Shown piece after piece: positions 1 to 10,483 of a stretch of DNA of 64,000 bases. The stretch spans positions 62,001-126,000 of the forward strand of contig ML996708.1 of NCBI GenBank assembly GCA_010356995.1, written 5' to 3'. The translations under genes and the position numbers were made by a program. This DNA is from Trichodelitschia bisporula (Eukaryota; Ascomycota; Dothideomycetes; Phaeotrichales; Phaeotrichaceae). Under the pieces are notes generated by a model. That model saw only the letters and a program-made list of their open reading frames with translations. It did not search any database and was not told the DNA's origin. Positions within the stretch are counted from its first letter, which is position 1. Each line of letters opens with the position of its first letter.

Positions 1-642
1 CGTCGAGGGCGGCGCCGAGGAGGAGTGTGGAGAGGGGGAGGGTTTGTGGGAAGTTTGCGACGAGCACGGTGATGGTTTCGTTGAGGAGCATGCCGATGTT
101 GGTCCAGATTAGAAGGGGGAGGCGGCCGTGTCTGTCGCTTAGCCGGCCCAGGTGCGGGGAGATGAGAGAGGCGAGGGTGCCGCTGGTTAGGCTGTAGAGG
201 AGCTTGAAGGTTGCGACGCGGCGCTGGATCTCCGGGGTGCGGCAGTGGTCTGGGAGGGTGGCGCCGGGGGTTTTGAGTGCTGCGGTGGAGAAGGTTGCTG
301 GTGAGGAGTAGTAGTCGTCGCAGACGAGGGCGAGGACGAGGTTGACTTTGGGCACGATGAGCCCGCCGAAGGAAATGGCCGTTAGGGCGAAGGGAATAAG
401 CAGCCAGTAGACCTGGGTGGATGTCAGCCTCGTGCTCTCAGCGTGCTCCGACGGCTGGTATGTGGAATGATAAGACGCACACTGGGCCGCCGGTGCCACG
501 GCAGTTTCTCCCACGCCGCTTCGTCCATATCGTCGTCGGTCTTCGCGCCACCCAGCAGCGGCGACGCTTCGTTCTGCTCCGTCTCCGCGCGTACCGCGCA
601 CGTATCTACCCCGCTGAGCGGATCTACCACGGCGCGAGGCAT
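1..642 (-). CDS. MFS transporter, 5' part (gene runs off left edge)
   Basis: About 190 N-terminal residues of a major facilitator superfamily transporter, a proton-coupled or facilitated carrier of small solutes in the plasma or vacuolar membrane; the substrate cannot be told. Exon 1 is 642-481 (ATG at 642) and exon 2 runs from 412 off the left edge. The 68-bp intron (480-413) has donor GTGCGT, branch CTGAC and acceptor CCCAG, and joining keeps frame (RRPS|VYWLLIPFAL). A hydrophilic acidic head of about 50 residues precedes the first membrane helix. The loop signature GRLSDRHGR, the MFS motif A between helices 2 and 3, is clear, preceded by LYSLTSGTLASLISPHLG. A CDDYYSS/PDHCRTPEIQRR loop follows helix 1, as in fungal DHA1-like carriers of the tetracycline-resistance type. 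Divergent from OMS1 with 1.3 kb between. Confidence 0.85.
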
Positions 643-1917
643 GGTAGGCGAGGTAGGCTCGCGGTGGGGATGGAGAGGGTGGGCATTGACGTTGAGGCGG
701 AGTATGAACTGGATTGAACGGCCATGGCGGGGTTATCAACGGCGTATCTGGCTGGCGCAGGGCGGTTGGTGGTGAGCAGCACATCGGACAGGGGTCAGAT
801 CTTGGAATTGGAGGATGCCGGACCGGGATCGGGAAGGAGCGGTTGGTGGGGGATCGGCCCGGTGAGATCGCACGGATGGGACCAGGGGATCATAAACGAT
901 AGGGTGCATGTAATGACGCGTCCTTTTCACTTCACGTGCACTGCATCCCGTTTCCCATGGAGCTCGAATAGGTATCCTGCTTTTTGGAGCCATCTTAGCC
1001 GCTGATTTTGCCTGGACGAATTGTTACTGAACCACTCATAAAATGCGGACGATAGCATAGGGAGAGTTAATTGTCGACCTTGCAATCGCGAAGAACTTAC
1101 TAACATAGCACCTAACAACCGCATCCCTCTTCTCGTATGGCGCTTCCAATATGCACCTTCAAACCTCAGCACGCAAGTGTAGCAGGCTCCATGTGGTCTT
1201 CGCGGCATCTTACCTCCCCGAGCTAGTTGCGACGTCCATGACCTTCATCTCAACCGCCTCAATATCTGGCGCATCTCGTGAGTGCTTGGATGCCTTAGCG
1301 ACTGATGGAAGGATAGACTTGGTATCTGCAATGGCTACGGCTTGAAGTGAAAGGTTGATAGAAGACGAAGAGAGGAGAGAGAGAGACAGAGAAGCTCGAC
1401 AACGAAATAAATAGTACATTGTGGGTGCCTTAAATTCTCCGCTGCTCCTTCCTCCCATGTCGTGAGCACATTACATCAAGTACCTTCCTACATAGCAATG
1501 CTCCTGCCTTGTCTACATCAGCGGCTCCGGGAAGGTACGCGACCGCCGTCCATTATGGGTGGTACCTTCCTCGACGAGAGATGCGACAGAATGGAGCGTC
1601 ATTGGAGAGCATCAATGGTGGTGCCAGTCGCTCGTCCTAGGTGAAGTCGAAAACACAGCGCTTCTAGTCATCCAGCCGTCCATTTCGAAGACGAGGTCAG
1701 CAATTTATCGTTCAAAGATTCTATCGATGATTTGTCGTTGATCATTCTGACGAGTGACGTACCGCCCTTGCCAAGAAGCTAGTCCCAGTGTTGAGACCAA
1801 GCGATTCGCGAAAGTCGCAGCCCCACATGCCTCAGGATCTTGCGGTGAAAGTAGCCACAATTTTCCCCTGGCCTCTAGCTCAGACCTTCGCCATCTCAAC
1901 CTCATCCAACCCAAACC
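643..1917. other. Intergenic region between divergent MFS and OMS1 genes
   Basis: This 1.3-kb stretch separates two divergent starts and should hold both promoters. It contains a short GA-rich run near 1370-1395 and only short open frames without family resemblance. I see no RNA gene or repeat in it. Confidence 0.6.
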
Positions 1918-2826
1918 ATGCGCCATTCACAACCTCTCCGCGCCGCCCTGCGCGCCGTAGCCAACACCACCACCAAACCACACTCTCCGAACCGCTTTCC
2001 GCAACCCGCCTCCAAACCCACCGGCAATGCCTCTCCCCCGCCCCACCCGCGCGCCCTCCCCTTCATGCTCCTCCTCACAGGCACTGGCTTCTTCACCCTC
2101 CTCTCCCTTTACGGCGCCTCCTACTACCGCGTCCTAACACAACCCTGCCCCACCCCCCCCTCCGACATCAACCTCAACGCAATCTACAACGCCACGGCCG
2201 GCGGCTTCGACGCAAAAGTCGACAGCGCCGAGTACTGGTCCGGGCTCATGCGGTTACGCGCAAGGCTGGTGCGTCAGGCAAAGGGCGATGTGTTGGAGGC
2301 GGCAGCGGGGACGGGGCGGAATAGCGAGTTCTATGATTCAAGACGGGTGCGGAGGTTGGTGCTTGTGGATCGGAGTGCGGGGATGCTGGGGATTGCGAGG
2401 GAGAAGTGGGAGGGGCAACAGGGGGCGGCGGAGTGGGGAGGTGGACGGGTACGGTTTTTGGTGGGCGATGTTGCGGCAGGGGGAGTGGAGGATGTGCTTA
2501 GGGAGGGTGGGGAGGGGTACGATACGGTGGTGCAGACGAATGGGCTTTGCTCGGTGGAGGATCCGGTTGCGATGCTGAGGAATTTGGGACGGTTGGTTAG
2601 GAGGGATGGGAGGGTGTTGCTGCTGGAGCATGGGCGGAGTTATTATGAGTGGGTGAACCGGCTGATGGATAAGACGGCGGCGCAGCATGCTGCGAGCCAT
2701 GGGTGCTGGTGGAATCGGGATGTGGAGGGGATTGTGAAGGAGAGTGGGTTGGAGGTGGTGAAGATGAAGAGATCGCATCTGGGCACGCATTACTGGGTCG
2801 AATTGAAGAGGCCGGAGCAGAATTGA
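1918..2826 (+). CDS. OMS1: OMS1-like mitochondrial membrane methyltransferase
   Basis: A single-exon gene for a 302-residue class I SAM-dependent methyltransferase resembling yeast Oms1, a mitochondrial inner-membrane protein. The first 45 residues are basic and rich in Arg, Pro and Ser without acidic residues, as in a mitochondrial presequence. One membrane segment follows at about residues 48-68 (FMLLLTGTGFFTLLSLYG). The SAM-binding motif I is DVLEAAAGTGRN near 121-132, followed by the acidic loop LVLVDRSAGML and the motif near VVQTNGLCSVEDP. The C-terminal KRSHLGTHYWVELKR is typical of the Oms1 group. The start is the first ATG, directly preceded by a CCAAACC context. Substrate unknown; in yeast the gene is a suppressor of oxa1 defects (family knowledge). 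Codon use shifts from C-ending in the 5' third to G-rich in the 3' part, a base skew also seen in other genes here. Confidence 0.85.
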   Translation: MRHSQPLRAALRAVANTTTKPHSPNRFPQPASKPTGNASPPPHPRALPFMLLLTGTGFFTLLSLYGASYYRVLTQPCPTPPSDINLNAIYNATAGGFDAKVDSAEYWSGLMRLRARLVRQAKGDVLEAAAGTGRNSEFYDSRRVRRLVLVDRSAGMLGIAREKWEGQQGAAEWGGGRVRFLVGDVAAGGVEDVLREGGEGYDTVVQTNGLCSVEDPVAMLRNLGRLVRRDGRVLLLEHGRSYYEWVNRLMDKTAAQHAASHGCWWNRDVEGIVKESGLEVVKMKRSHLGTHYWVELKRPEQN

Positions 2827-2926
2827 GGCTCGTGGCATGGCTCAGCGAGCATCAGCCGTGGATGAAGTAAATATGTATCTGGTCGCTTGCGGAACTTCGA
2901 ACATCAGCGGAGCACGAGACAGCCTA

Positions 2927-3026
2927 AGGGCTGGTCGAAAAAGTTAGTTGTGCCTCCCCTCTACCAGACTTTGGCAGAGGGCTAGAACTAGTCGCCGGAG
3001 GGGCATACCTTTTTTCGATGAGCCCT
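2927..3026. repeat. 100-bp element with imperfect terminal inverted repeats
   Basis: The left end reads AGGGCTGGTCGAAAAA and the right end, reverse-complemented, reads AGGGCTCATCGAAAAA, 14 of 16 matching. Pairing continues more weakly inward (GTGCCTCCCCT against ATGCCCCTCC), so the whole 100 bp could fold. A clear target-site duplication is not visible; the right flank repeats GAGCCCT. It may be a miniature inverted-repeat element (MITE) or a structured RNA/terminator. Confidence 0.4.
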
Positions 3027-4693
3027 GAGCCCTACCAGCGCAAGCATACCCAGTGAAAGCACCCGGATGCTCCACCAGAGCCTCACCTCTCCTCACCATA
3101 GGTCGCACCGCTGTCCCGCCAACTGCTCAACCACAACAACAAACAAAACCCATCCTCTCCATCCAACCCACGTGCCCTGCAGCACGAACGCCTGCACCCT
3201 GACTCGCCCTGCGCCGGGAAAAGCCCTGGAGAAAATATTTGCTGTACATTTACGCGCCCGCTCCGTGCAACGAAGCAGCCAGGCCCAGGCCGTCGCTCGG
3301 GTGTTCAACGCGCTGTCGGCCGTCGGCTGTCTTTCGTTCGCAGGCCTGCTCCTGCTCCCCGAACGAACCGTCAGCATCCGCGCAGGGATACGCCCGCTCG
3401 GGATTGACTGGTGCAGCAAGGAGCTTGCATCGTCGTACATAATATATTCTCCTTGCGCACGACAGCGGGAACGGGACAGGCGAGAGCTTACGAAAAAAAA
3501 TCAGTATCAAAGAAGGAATTCACAATCCCGTGGCAGATGTCGATTGTTGAGGAGACGAGGCTGGCCCAACCGCGACGCGGTCAGAATATGATGATGCAAA
3601 TGCATCCCGCCCCGCAGTATTCGCGGCCGGTGGCGCGGCGTTCTGGACCGGGGAGTGCCCGGCGCCGCGGGTGGGCTCCCATGTGGCTCGGATCGGGGTC
3701 GCGGTGGGCAGGGGGGGTTCGTTGGTGATGGTAGAGTGCAGGTTGATAGCGAGCTACAGTGCGGAGAGCAGAGAAAGTGGAGAGTGCATACTGTAGCAGT
3801 GGTTTAGTAGCTTCGCAAGTGCGCGGTGTGTGGTGTGGCAGGTGGTGAATGGTGGGATTGAGGGTGTGGGTTTGGGAAGTGTGCGGATCGTGGCTGGCGG
3901 GGGCAGTTTGGGAGCGGTGTAGGAGGGATTGACGAGTAGTTGCGACGTGCTTGACGTCGGCGCGTCGCGGCGAGCGATGGTGAATATCTGGGTCGAGCAT
4001 TACTGCATGGCTTCGCGGAGATAGAAAGTGAGCGACGAGAGCAAGCATACAGTGCCGATAGCCGAGGCCTGTCGCTTTGTTCATAACCCACCCAAATTTT
4101 TTTTTTCGCCCTCGCGCTTCATTCCGGATTTTTGACGCAATTTTGACAGCGCGGCGGGGGAAGCTGTGCGCGTCTTCCCCCGGCTCCGGTGGGCGATCCG
4201 GGAATTTAGGCGAGCCGCTGCGGCGTTTTGGCCTTCCTCGTTCCGCTGCCCTTCCCTGCGACAATATGCGTGGCGCTGTCACCGCCTGATGGGATGCGGT
4301 GATGGATGCAGGTGCCTGTTTCGTTAAGCTATCTGTTCTTGTTTTGATAAAGTCGTCGCGCTGAAGCCTTACTTCTTCTCGTCGTGCTCATGACTGTTTC
4401 CTCTGGCCCCCATGCCCAATGTGATGGTCACCCGGCCCTCCAGATACAGTAGTGCCTGAAACACGAAGTAGAGGGTTTCCGTGTCGATAGCGGGTAACGA
4501 TGGCGGGTGATGCGGGCGTCTATGCCGTTGAGCTGGGCGCAACGCAGCCTGTTTGGGCGGCAGGCTGGTCGCGCACCAATCGGGGCAAAGCCATGAGAGC
4601 TGACTGGCGGATCACTCAGCATACCTTTCATGATTGGGGTGTACTTTGGAGGGCTTGATGCCTTGGGCCTCCCGGTGGCTGGAGGTGAGGGGA

Positions 4694-4739
4694 GGGGAAG
4701 GAGAGGAGGGGAAGGAGAGGAGGGGAAGGAGAGGAGGGG
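4694..4739. repeat. 14-bp tandem repeat, about 3.3 copies
   Basis: The unit GGGGAAGGAGAGGA repeats perfectly at 4694, 4708 and 4722, followed by a partial copy. It is a purine-only minisatellite in non-coding DNA. Confidence 0.85.
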
Positions 4740-4959
4740 CAAAGGGCGAGGACTTTCCAGTCGACTATTTTTGCCATCTCCATCGTTGTTGCCTCACCTT
4801 TTCATGCCACCTTTCATCAATCTCATTCCAACCGCGAAGCAACTCAACACCACGCCGATCCACCATCGTCACCTTCATCATCACGATGCTCATCAATGAA
4901 CTAGCGCAACCCATCATCCATCACTAAAACTATCTTCTCCCACTAGGTTGGCTCGGGCC

Positions 4960-5450
4960 AAGGCTGTCTCACCGTCTGCATTCTGCCCTTCCAGCCTGTC
5001 CTCCGTCCAATCACGCCCGTGTCGCACACCCCTCCCATCCACACTACCCCCCCCTCCCCTCCCTCTCCCCTCGCCCCCATCCACTCCCATCTGTCCTTCC
5101 AACCTTTTTCCGGCGAAAAAAAAAGAGAAGCGCAAGAAGCAGAAAACAAACAAGACTTCTTTCCGTTCCGCGCCAGGCTTCTCCCCTAAACTCAACATCA
5201 ACAGGAAAAGTGTCGGGTGGAGAGTCTCACCATCTGCCCTCCCCTCTCCTCCACTCACATTCCATCTATTCCCATCAACCTCCAGCTCCAACCCTTCCTT
5301 CCCCCCCCAAACACCCCGCCCTTGCCGCGCCCTTTCCACCCTTCTCGTCCACTCCCACCCCCTGGACCTTGCCTTGCCTCCGCTTGTCCCGTCCTTTCCA
5401 AAGGTGGAACCCGCGCCCACTTCGTGCTGATGCGACTTCTGGCTCGCGAC
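4960..5450 (+). promoter_or_regulatory. Pyrimidine-rich leader/promoter tract
   Basis: About 490 bp with strong C/T bias on the plus strand lies just upstream of the GDS1-type start at 5522. CT-rich tracts before the start are common in promoters and 5' leaders of filamentous fungi; the role here is inferred from position alone. Confidence 0.4.
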
Positions 5451-5521
5451 CACTGAATCCATCAACATCCTCCGCCATCATCCGCATCCCCATCATCCTC
5501 CACCCCTCACATCATCAGAAA

Positions 5522-6682
5522 ATGGCATACAACACGCGACGAAAGTCAGTCTCGCTCTCCCAACTCGGCATCCGCGTGCCGGCCGGGTCGCGCGCCGCCC
5601 CCCGCGCTGCTCCTCCCTCGACTGACGAACCACCCGCGAAGAAGGTCAAACGCGCGCACGACCACCACCGTAAACCCGAACGCCGCCGCGTAGAACACAC
5701 GCCACCACCTTCGCCGGGCGAGGATGGCGCCTTTGTCGACACTGAGGGCATCGATGACGAGATCGTTGTCGCCGTCATCAAGCAACTCGAAAAGACGGGC
5801 AACCGGCCACACCTGCTGAAGGAGCTAGCGGCGGTGCTGTGTACGAGCATCCCCATTGTGACGAGGTATGACCACCACCCGCCTTCTTCCCTCCAAGCTA
5901 ACGCCCGCAGCTCCGCCAACCAGTCCGCCATCATCTCCTCCCGCCTCGCAAACTACCTCCGCCGCTCATGGACCGCCATGGCTCCCTGCCCATTGGGCAA
6001 AGAACTCGTCGGCACCCACCCGAAGCGCATCTACTTCTTCCTCACGACGCAACCGCGCCAACCCCTGCCAGCAGCACCAGACGCGCCCCTCCCCATGGCG
6101 CGCATAATCTCGCCCTCGTTGACGTCAGCCGATGACGAGTCGGACCCGGACTCCGACGCCGAAGACCCCGCCCTGCGCGCACGTGCCGAGCTCTCGCCCT
6201 CCCCCGAAGTCGATCTCTCAGCACCAGAACTCGAGGGTCCGGAGGTTCGGTTCGATCCGCACGGCTTTTCGGGCGTGCAACCGCCGGCGCCGCCGCATAA
6301 TGCGCTTGGTGCTAATACGCCCCCGCTTGAGCGTGACGAGCGCGAGTTTACGGCTACGGCGTGTAGTCTGCAGAGGCGCCGGATGGCGCCTTCGGTGCCG
6401 GTGGTGCAGATCCAGGGGAGCATGGAGCAGAGCTTTGTGGAGGAGAGTGATGATGGTGCGGCGTGGCGGAATAAGGAGAGCGCGGAGTTGTTTGGGTTTG
6501 GGCGCGCGCTTATGCCTGTTGGTTTGCCGCTGCCGCTGGCGAGGGCGTGGGCTGGTGCCGATGCTTCATCACCCATGCTGAAGCCTGCAATGCACGCAGG
6601 CGATGTGGAAGCGAGGGCGTACGCGGTGTGTTGTGAAGCGGTTCAACTGGAGGAGTTGGAGGACTTGTTTGAAGCTTATTGA
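5522..6682 (+). CDS. GDS1-type winged-helix domain protein
   Basis: A predicted 371-residue nuclear protein of the fungal GDS1 winged-helix type. Exons are 5522-5865 and 5911-6682; the 45-bp intron has donor GTATGA, branch GCTAAC and acceptor CGCAG. The intron is a multiple of three without a stop, so unspliced reading also stays open, but splicing restores the conserved stretch TSSANQSAIISSRLANYL. The N-terminus NTRRKSVSLSQLGI and the basic PPAKKVKRAHDHH (a likely nuclear localisation signal) are followed by the winged-helix region at about 76-160 (GIDDEIVVAVIKQLEKTGNR; LRRSWTAMAPCPLGKEL; PKRIYFFLT). The remainder is acidic and low-complexity. Family members are linked in yeast to nicotinamide/respiratory growth (GDS1, suppressor of NAM9); the target here is unknown. 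The ATG at 5522 is preferred because the longer upstream frame is pyrimidine-tract translation. Confidence 0.8.
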   Translation: MAYNTRRKSVSLSQLGIRVPAGSRAAPRAAPPSTDEPPAKKVKRAHDHHRKPERRRVEHTPPPSPGEDGAFVDTEGIDDEIVVAVIKQLEKTGNRPHLLKELAAVLCTSIPIVTRYDHHPPSSLQANARSSANQSAIISSRLANYLRRSWTAMAPCPLGKELVGTHPKRIYFFLTTQPRQPLPAAPDAPLPMARIISPSLTSADDESDPDSDAEDPALRARAELSPSPEVDLSAPELEGPEVRFDPHGFSGVQPPAPPHNALGANTPPLERDEREFTATACSLQRRRMAPSVPVVQIQGSMEQSFVEESDDGAAWRNKESAELFGFGRALMPVGLPLPLARAWAGADASSPMLKPAMHAGDVEARAYAVCCEAVQLEELEDLFEAY

Positions 6683-7828
6683 AGATTATTTTTCGGGTAG
6701 ATTTCGCGGTGGTTGGGTGGGTGGGGTGGGTGGTATTCGGCGGGAGATTTGGAGTTTGAGGTCCGGTGCTTCTTTTTTTTTTTGTACGGGACACTCCGCT
6801 TTGATTGTGGCGATGTGTGTGTGGAGGGGGGTGCATTGTTTTCGCGCTGCTAGTTCTGGTGCTGCGAGTTTGCTTCGACGCCTGCTTTACGGTCATCGCG
6901 ATTACCCGGTACATGGTTACCGGCTGCGCCACTCAGTGTGGCTGAGAGGGGGAGATTTGTACGATACTGCTGCGTTTGCGTTGATGGGGCGGAAACGTGG
7001 TAGTTTATGTATTGGGGGGACTCTTGTACGATAGGGGATTCGTACGGGACAGTTTTATGATCATGAGGGGAGATAAAATTGACATGTTAAGCTTGTGCTG
7101 TGGTTTGGCTTTGGTGATGGGCGTGATGGTGAGTGGAGGGGGTGGGGGTTGAGGCTAGGGCAAGGCTGAGAGGCATGTCACATGTCTTTAAACCTCAGGG
7201 CGCGAGATCTAAGATCGTGCGATTCGTGATTTTAAAGTTTGATAGCAATGGTTAGGCTTCATTTAAGCTCCTTCATCCTGCCTGCGGAGAGCTGATGGGC
7301 GACCAGTAGGGTACAAGAGTCACGTGTTCCCTTCGTCAAGCGGAATCCACGGCCTCAATTCCGCACGGCATCAACTTCGTCTACTGCCCCGCTATTCGAA
7401 GGACTCGCCTGCCCACATCATCCCTGAGCGCAGAAGCACCGGCCTGTACAGTCAAGCGGACACCTTATGCTTGCAGGACCTGTGTCTAACCGGGCCGGTC
7501 GGGATGCCGGGCGTCGGGCCGAGTGGATAGGGCGGGGTGTCGAACCACGCTCTACATGTCGGGTCAACGCACCTCAGTTTTCGGCCTATTGCCCACTGTA
7601 CCCGTTCTCACGTGGGATGGAAAATAGATCCGCACCATCTCCCTGCAACAACAAGGGCCCCGTTGTCGCCGCGCCGGCTGCACACGCGTCCAGTCACGTG
7701 TTCTCCGGGGATGGAGAATACGAGCGGGGGCGGAGTCGGGACGAGGGGTGCTGCTGCCTGAGGGCGGGGAGTATATATGTTGCGCTGGTCTGCGTTGGAC
7801 ATAAAGATTGGGCTTATGGGAAGACGTC
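6683..7828. other. Intergenic region
   Basis: A 1.1-kb stretch with a T9-10 run near 6774, several GTAC-containing words near 6960-7050 and the TATA box at 7772. No gene, RNA or repeat that I can support. Confidence 0.6.
7772..7778 (+). promoter_or_regulatory. TATA box
   Basis: TATATAT in the context GGAGTATATATGTTGCG, 51 bp upstream of the ATG at 7829. Position and sequence fit a core promoter for the orphan gene that follows. Confidence 0.5.
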
Positions 7829-8353
7829 ATGGCGACGGGGCGGGATGCGCGACTGGAGCGGCGTGATGCGGAATCCGATTACCTGGCTCTGAGCGGAAAT
7901 GATGATGGACATGGGGACGATGCGGAAGAGGCGGTGGACAGCAAACACGGCGAGGACGTTGGCCACGGAAACGATGGCAGATGTCCGGAAGCTGCTGACG
8001 ATGCGGCCGTGGATGGGGAGGTCGAATCGCGGACAACCATCGAGCTTCGCACACTCGGCGAAGAGCCCGTCGCGGGTTCGCAGGACGGATATACCCCCGA
8101 AACTGCACGGGCCGAATCAACGCCAGACCTCTACGGCTTTTCCTTCGATACCTTTTCCAGCCAGGCGGTCGCGTACCTCAAGAGCCAAATCGAAGCGGAA
8201 ATGCAGCTTCGCCGCGTTCCCGGAGATGGGACGGATGGAATCTCAGATGATGGGAATGGGTGGCGGGAGGACGACGCGGTGCAATATGCGCCCAGTGGGT
8301 ATGACAGCCGGTACCGTGCTGAGGAGGTGAAGGGGCGGGATTTGGTGGTTAAT

Positions 8354-8403
<50 letters not shown>

Positions 8404-8596
8404 AGAGGCGTGGTGGCGGCGACGGCAGGCGTGTGAGATGACTGGTGTGAGGACTGAGGAGAGGAGTGCTTTTAAGGGCGCGAAGATGGATTTGACGGAT
8501 AAGTTTGCGGACCGGGTGGAGGGGGAGAAGATGGAGGGGAAGGGGCGGGCTGCGTGTGGGGATGATGCGGGGAGGGGCGCGGTACTGTCGTTGTAA
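7829..8596 (+). CDS. Hypothetical acidic protein with a poly-glycine run from a 47-G tract
   Basis: An open frame of 255 residues from ATG 7829 that I do not recognise. The N-terminal 110 residues are acidic and Gly/Asp-rich, followed by a region with predicted amphipathic character (LYGFSFDTFSSQAVAYLKSQ). Residues about 177-191 are encoded by an uninterrupted run of 47 G (8356-8402), then a charged C-terminus rich in Arg, Lys and Glu. No signal peptide or membrane helix. A TATA box lies 51 bp upstream. Homopolymer length is hard to sequence and prone to slippage, so everything after residue 176 depends on the exact G count. It may be a real fast-evolving gene or a chance frame; absence of introns and stops and the core promoter mildly favour a gene. 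Confidence 0.4.
8356..8402 (+). repeat. Homopolymer run of 47 G
   Basis: Forty-seven consecutive G on the plus strand, inside the orphan frame at 7829-8596. Such a run can form G-quadruplex structures and is expected to vary in length between isolates or be an assembly artefact. Confidence 0.9.
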
Positions 8597-9082
8597 ATGG
8601 GAGATGGGGAATGGTAATGGTTGCTTCCTGTTCATAGGCGTAAGGGTATCGTCCTCTTTTGGATTCCGAGCTCAAGGTATCGGGGATTGGGCCGCTGCTT
8701 TGTGTCTTTCGGGTCCGCCCGTGGCTAGCGGCGCAAGGCTGAGCCGCGAGCTGGGGCGGAGGGGACATCTTCCTTCTGCAGTTGCGACAACCAACCTTCT
8801 TTGTCAAGAAACTGAAACAATTTGAATCCAGCATGTCACACAAATACTTCAAATCTCCAAATCCAGTGTCCTCTCCACTGGTTTCAGCTTATCACGTGCC
8901 TTCAGCATGCGCCGCGATGTGTGGGGCTGAGCCCTCAGCCCCCGCCGACGTCAGTGAGGCGCAGCCGGGGCAGCACTGCATAAAGTCAACATAGCACCTT
9001 CCGTTGGTATCTCCGCAATTTTTTCGCTCGCATCGATCTCTGAATCTTTATCTTCCGCCAACTGTCTATCGTTCTTGAAATC
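8597..9082. other. Intergenic region between two orphan genes
   Basis: 486 bp with mixed composition. I see no repeat or RNA gene; it should contain the promoter of the 9083 gene, with no clear TATA box. Confidence 0.5.
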
Positions 9083-10099
9083 ATGTTCGTCGTATGGAAT
9101 TCACGAATGGACCAGGAAATCGAGGATGATTCCCAGCCGAATCCAAACGACTCTCTTTTCTCGAGACCCGACGGTGAGAATGCAGCCAGGGAAAACGACA
9201 CGAGCGAAACTGCAGCTTGCTATCCAGGCAAGAACGTCGGCAACGGCACGGATTCCCATTCCCAAAAGCGGAAACGGGACGCCTCGAACTTGGACTTTGA
9301 GAATGTCGATAGCAACACGGATTCCGACTCCCGAAAGCGAAAACGCGACGACTCGCACTTAGATCCTGAAGAGGACGCGCGAGTGGGAGCCGACCCAGAG
9401 GAATGGAGTGGAGGATACGATTACAGGGAAACCACTTCAGAGTCCTTCCTGGACTTCGAGGAATACACTGTGGACTTCGAAAAATACGCCGTAGACCTTG
9501 AACAAGACCACCAACACCTCGAGGAACACTACCGCCTGTTCTTCGAGGATGTAGAGCCAAGTTCGGAGGCGACGAGCCAGTCGGGCAACAAGAGTGTCCA
9601 GATTTCCGAGGACTCGGCAAGCCGACTCTTCGATACTGTGGAGCCCAAATTTGAAGCAACTCCTTTCGCCGCATCCGGTGAGCCTATCTCTTTGGGCGAT
9701 GTGTACAGTCGGTTCCGGGACGAGAAATGGGAGGGAAGAGATGCAGCGCTTAATGAGTTAAGGGAGAAAATACTGGCGAAGGATAAATACCCAAAGAACC
9801 CTGAGATGCAACGGGAAGAGCGGAAGTTAATCCGGCTGAAAGACCAGACGGGACGCGAGAGGAAGCGGCAGGGAAGAAGTATGTGGATACCCTGGAGCGG
9901 CTGGGGGTACCTGGATCCACAGGACATGACGCCGCTGGTGGATCCCAGCGATGCTGCGGCTACAACGAAAGATGCACTGGATGTGAAGAAGGGCGATTTC
10001 GAAGCCGCGAGGCTGGCTCAGAACGACAAAATTGCAGATCGGCTGGATACGAGGAAGGCTGAGAGCGCGGGCGCGAGTATGACGGAGCCTGTCGGGTAG
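9083..10099 (+). CDS. Hypothetical charged protein with two internal tandem repeats
   Basis: A single-exon frame for 338 residues, not recognised. It is acidic and hydrophilic with no membrane segment. A 23-residue (69-bp) unit occurs twice at about residues 54-99, each with a NTDS/GTDS start and a basic cluster (QKRKRD, RKRKRD), which are likely nuclear localisation signals. Further on a heptad-like unit repeats three times (DFEEYTV, DFEKYAV, DLEQDHQ) from about 9452 to 9514. The second half has a lysine/glutamate-rich helix (DAALNELREKILAKDKYPK) and a GRERKRQGRSMWIPWSGWGY motif, then an Ala-rich tail. The start is the first ATG after an in-frame stop. Nuclear location is inferred from the basic clusters only. 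Confidence 0.55.
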   Translation: MFVVWNSRMDQEIEDDSQPNPNDSLFSRPDGENAARENDTSETAACYPGKNVGNGTDSHSQKRKRDASNLDFENVDSNTDSDSRKRKRDDSHLDPEEDARVGADPEEWSGGYDYRETTSESFLDFEEYTVDFEKYAVDLEQDHQHLEEHYRLFFEDVEPSSEATSQSGNKSVQISEDSASRLFDTVEPKFEATPFAASGEPISLGDVYSRFRDEKWEGRDAALNELREKILAKDKYPKNPEMQREERKLIRLKDQTGRERKRQGRSMWIPWSGWGYLDPQDMTPLVDPSDAAATTKDALDVKKGDFEAARLAQNDKIADRLDTRKAESAGASMTEPVG

Positions 10100-10483
10100 T
10101 GTTAGGTTAGGCTTTGCAAGTTGTGTGCGAGGCAAACTGATTTGCCGCCCTGCTGTACAGTACTACCTGAATGCGGAACTCCAATCGTGATGCCCGAAGC
10201 GCGCCGAAATAGAGCGCGTCATGCAGTCTCTTACTGCATTTGGGACGGAAGCTTTGGCGCATTCCTCTCAGCCTTGTAATTGGCAGCTTCGTGGGCATAC
10301 CTTTGACATCCCCACGCTCAGCCACCACCTTGCAAGGACAGGGAGCTGCACCTCGCATTCTTCTGCTGCGGACAAGGCAGATCGCGAGTATCCTCGTTTA
10401 AAATATCCACGACACTTAAACCGACATGTCTCTCGCTCCTAGCCTGATGCCCTCCGACGACTTGTTCCGTTTTTACGGCCACG
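10100..10483. other. Intergenic region with an overlapping upstream ORF
   Basis: 384 bp upstream of the membrane-protein gene. An ATG at 10426 opens a 29-codon frame ending at 10515 that overlaps the main start at 10484 in another frame. No other feature seen. Confidence 0.5.

Larger units (their letters stand above)
2827..5521. other. Long intergenic region before the GDS1-type gene
   Basis: A 2.7-kb stretch without a gene I can support. It holds the 100-bp inverted-repeat element at 2927-3026, a 14-bp minisatellite at 4694-4739 and a long pyrimidine-rich tract at about 4960-5450 that leads into the next gene. Open frames on both strands at 3.1-4.3 kb are Arg/Pro/His-rich, lack ATG starts in good context and resemble no family. 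Confidence 0.55.

Noticed and set aside
3581-4282. 233-codon minus-strand frame
   Set aside because: Low-complexity His/Pro/Arg sequence, no conserved motif and no supporting context; judged a chance frame in GC-rich DNA.
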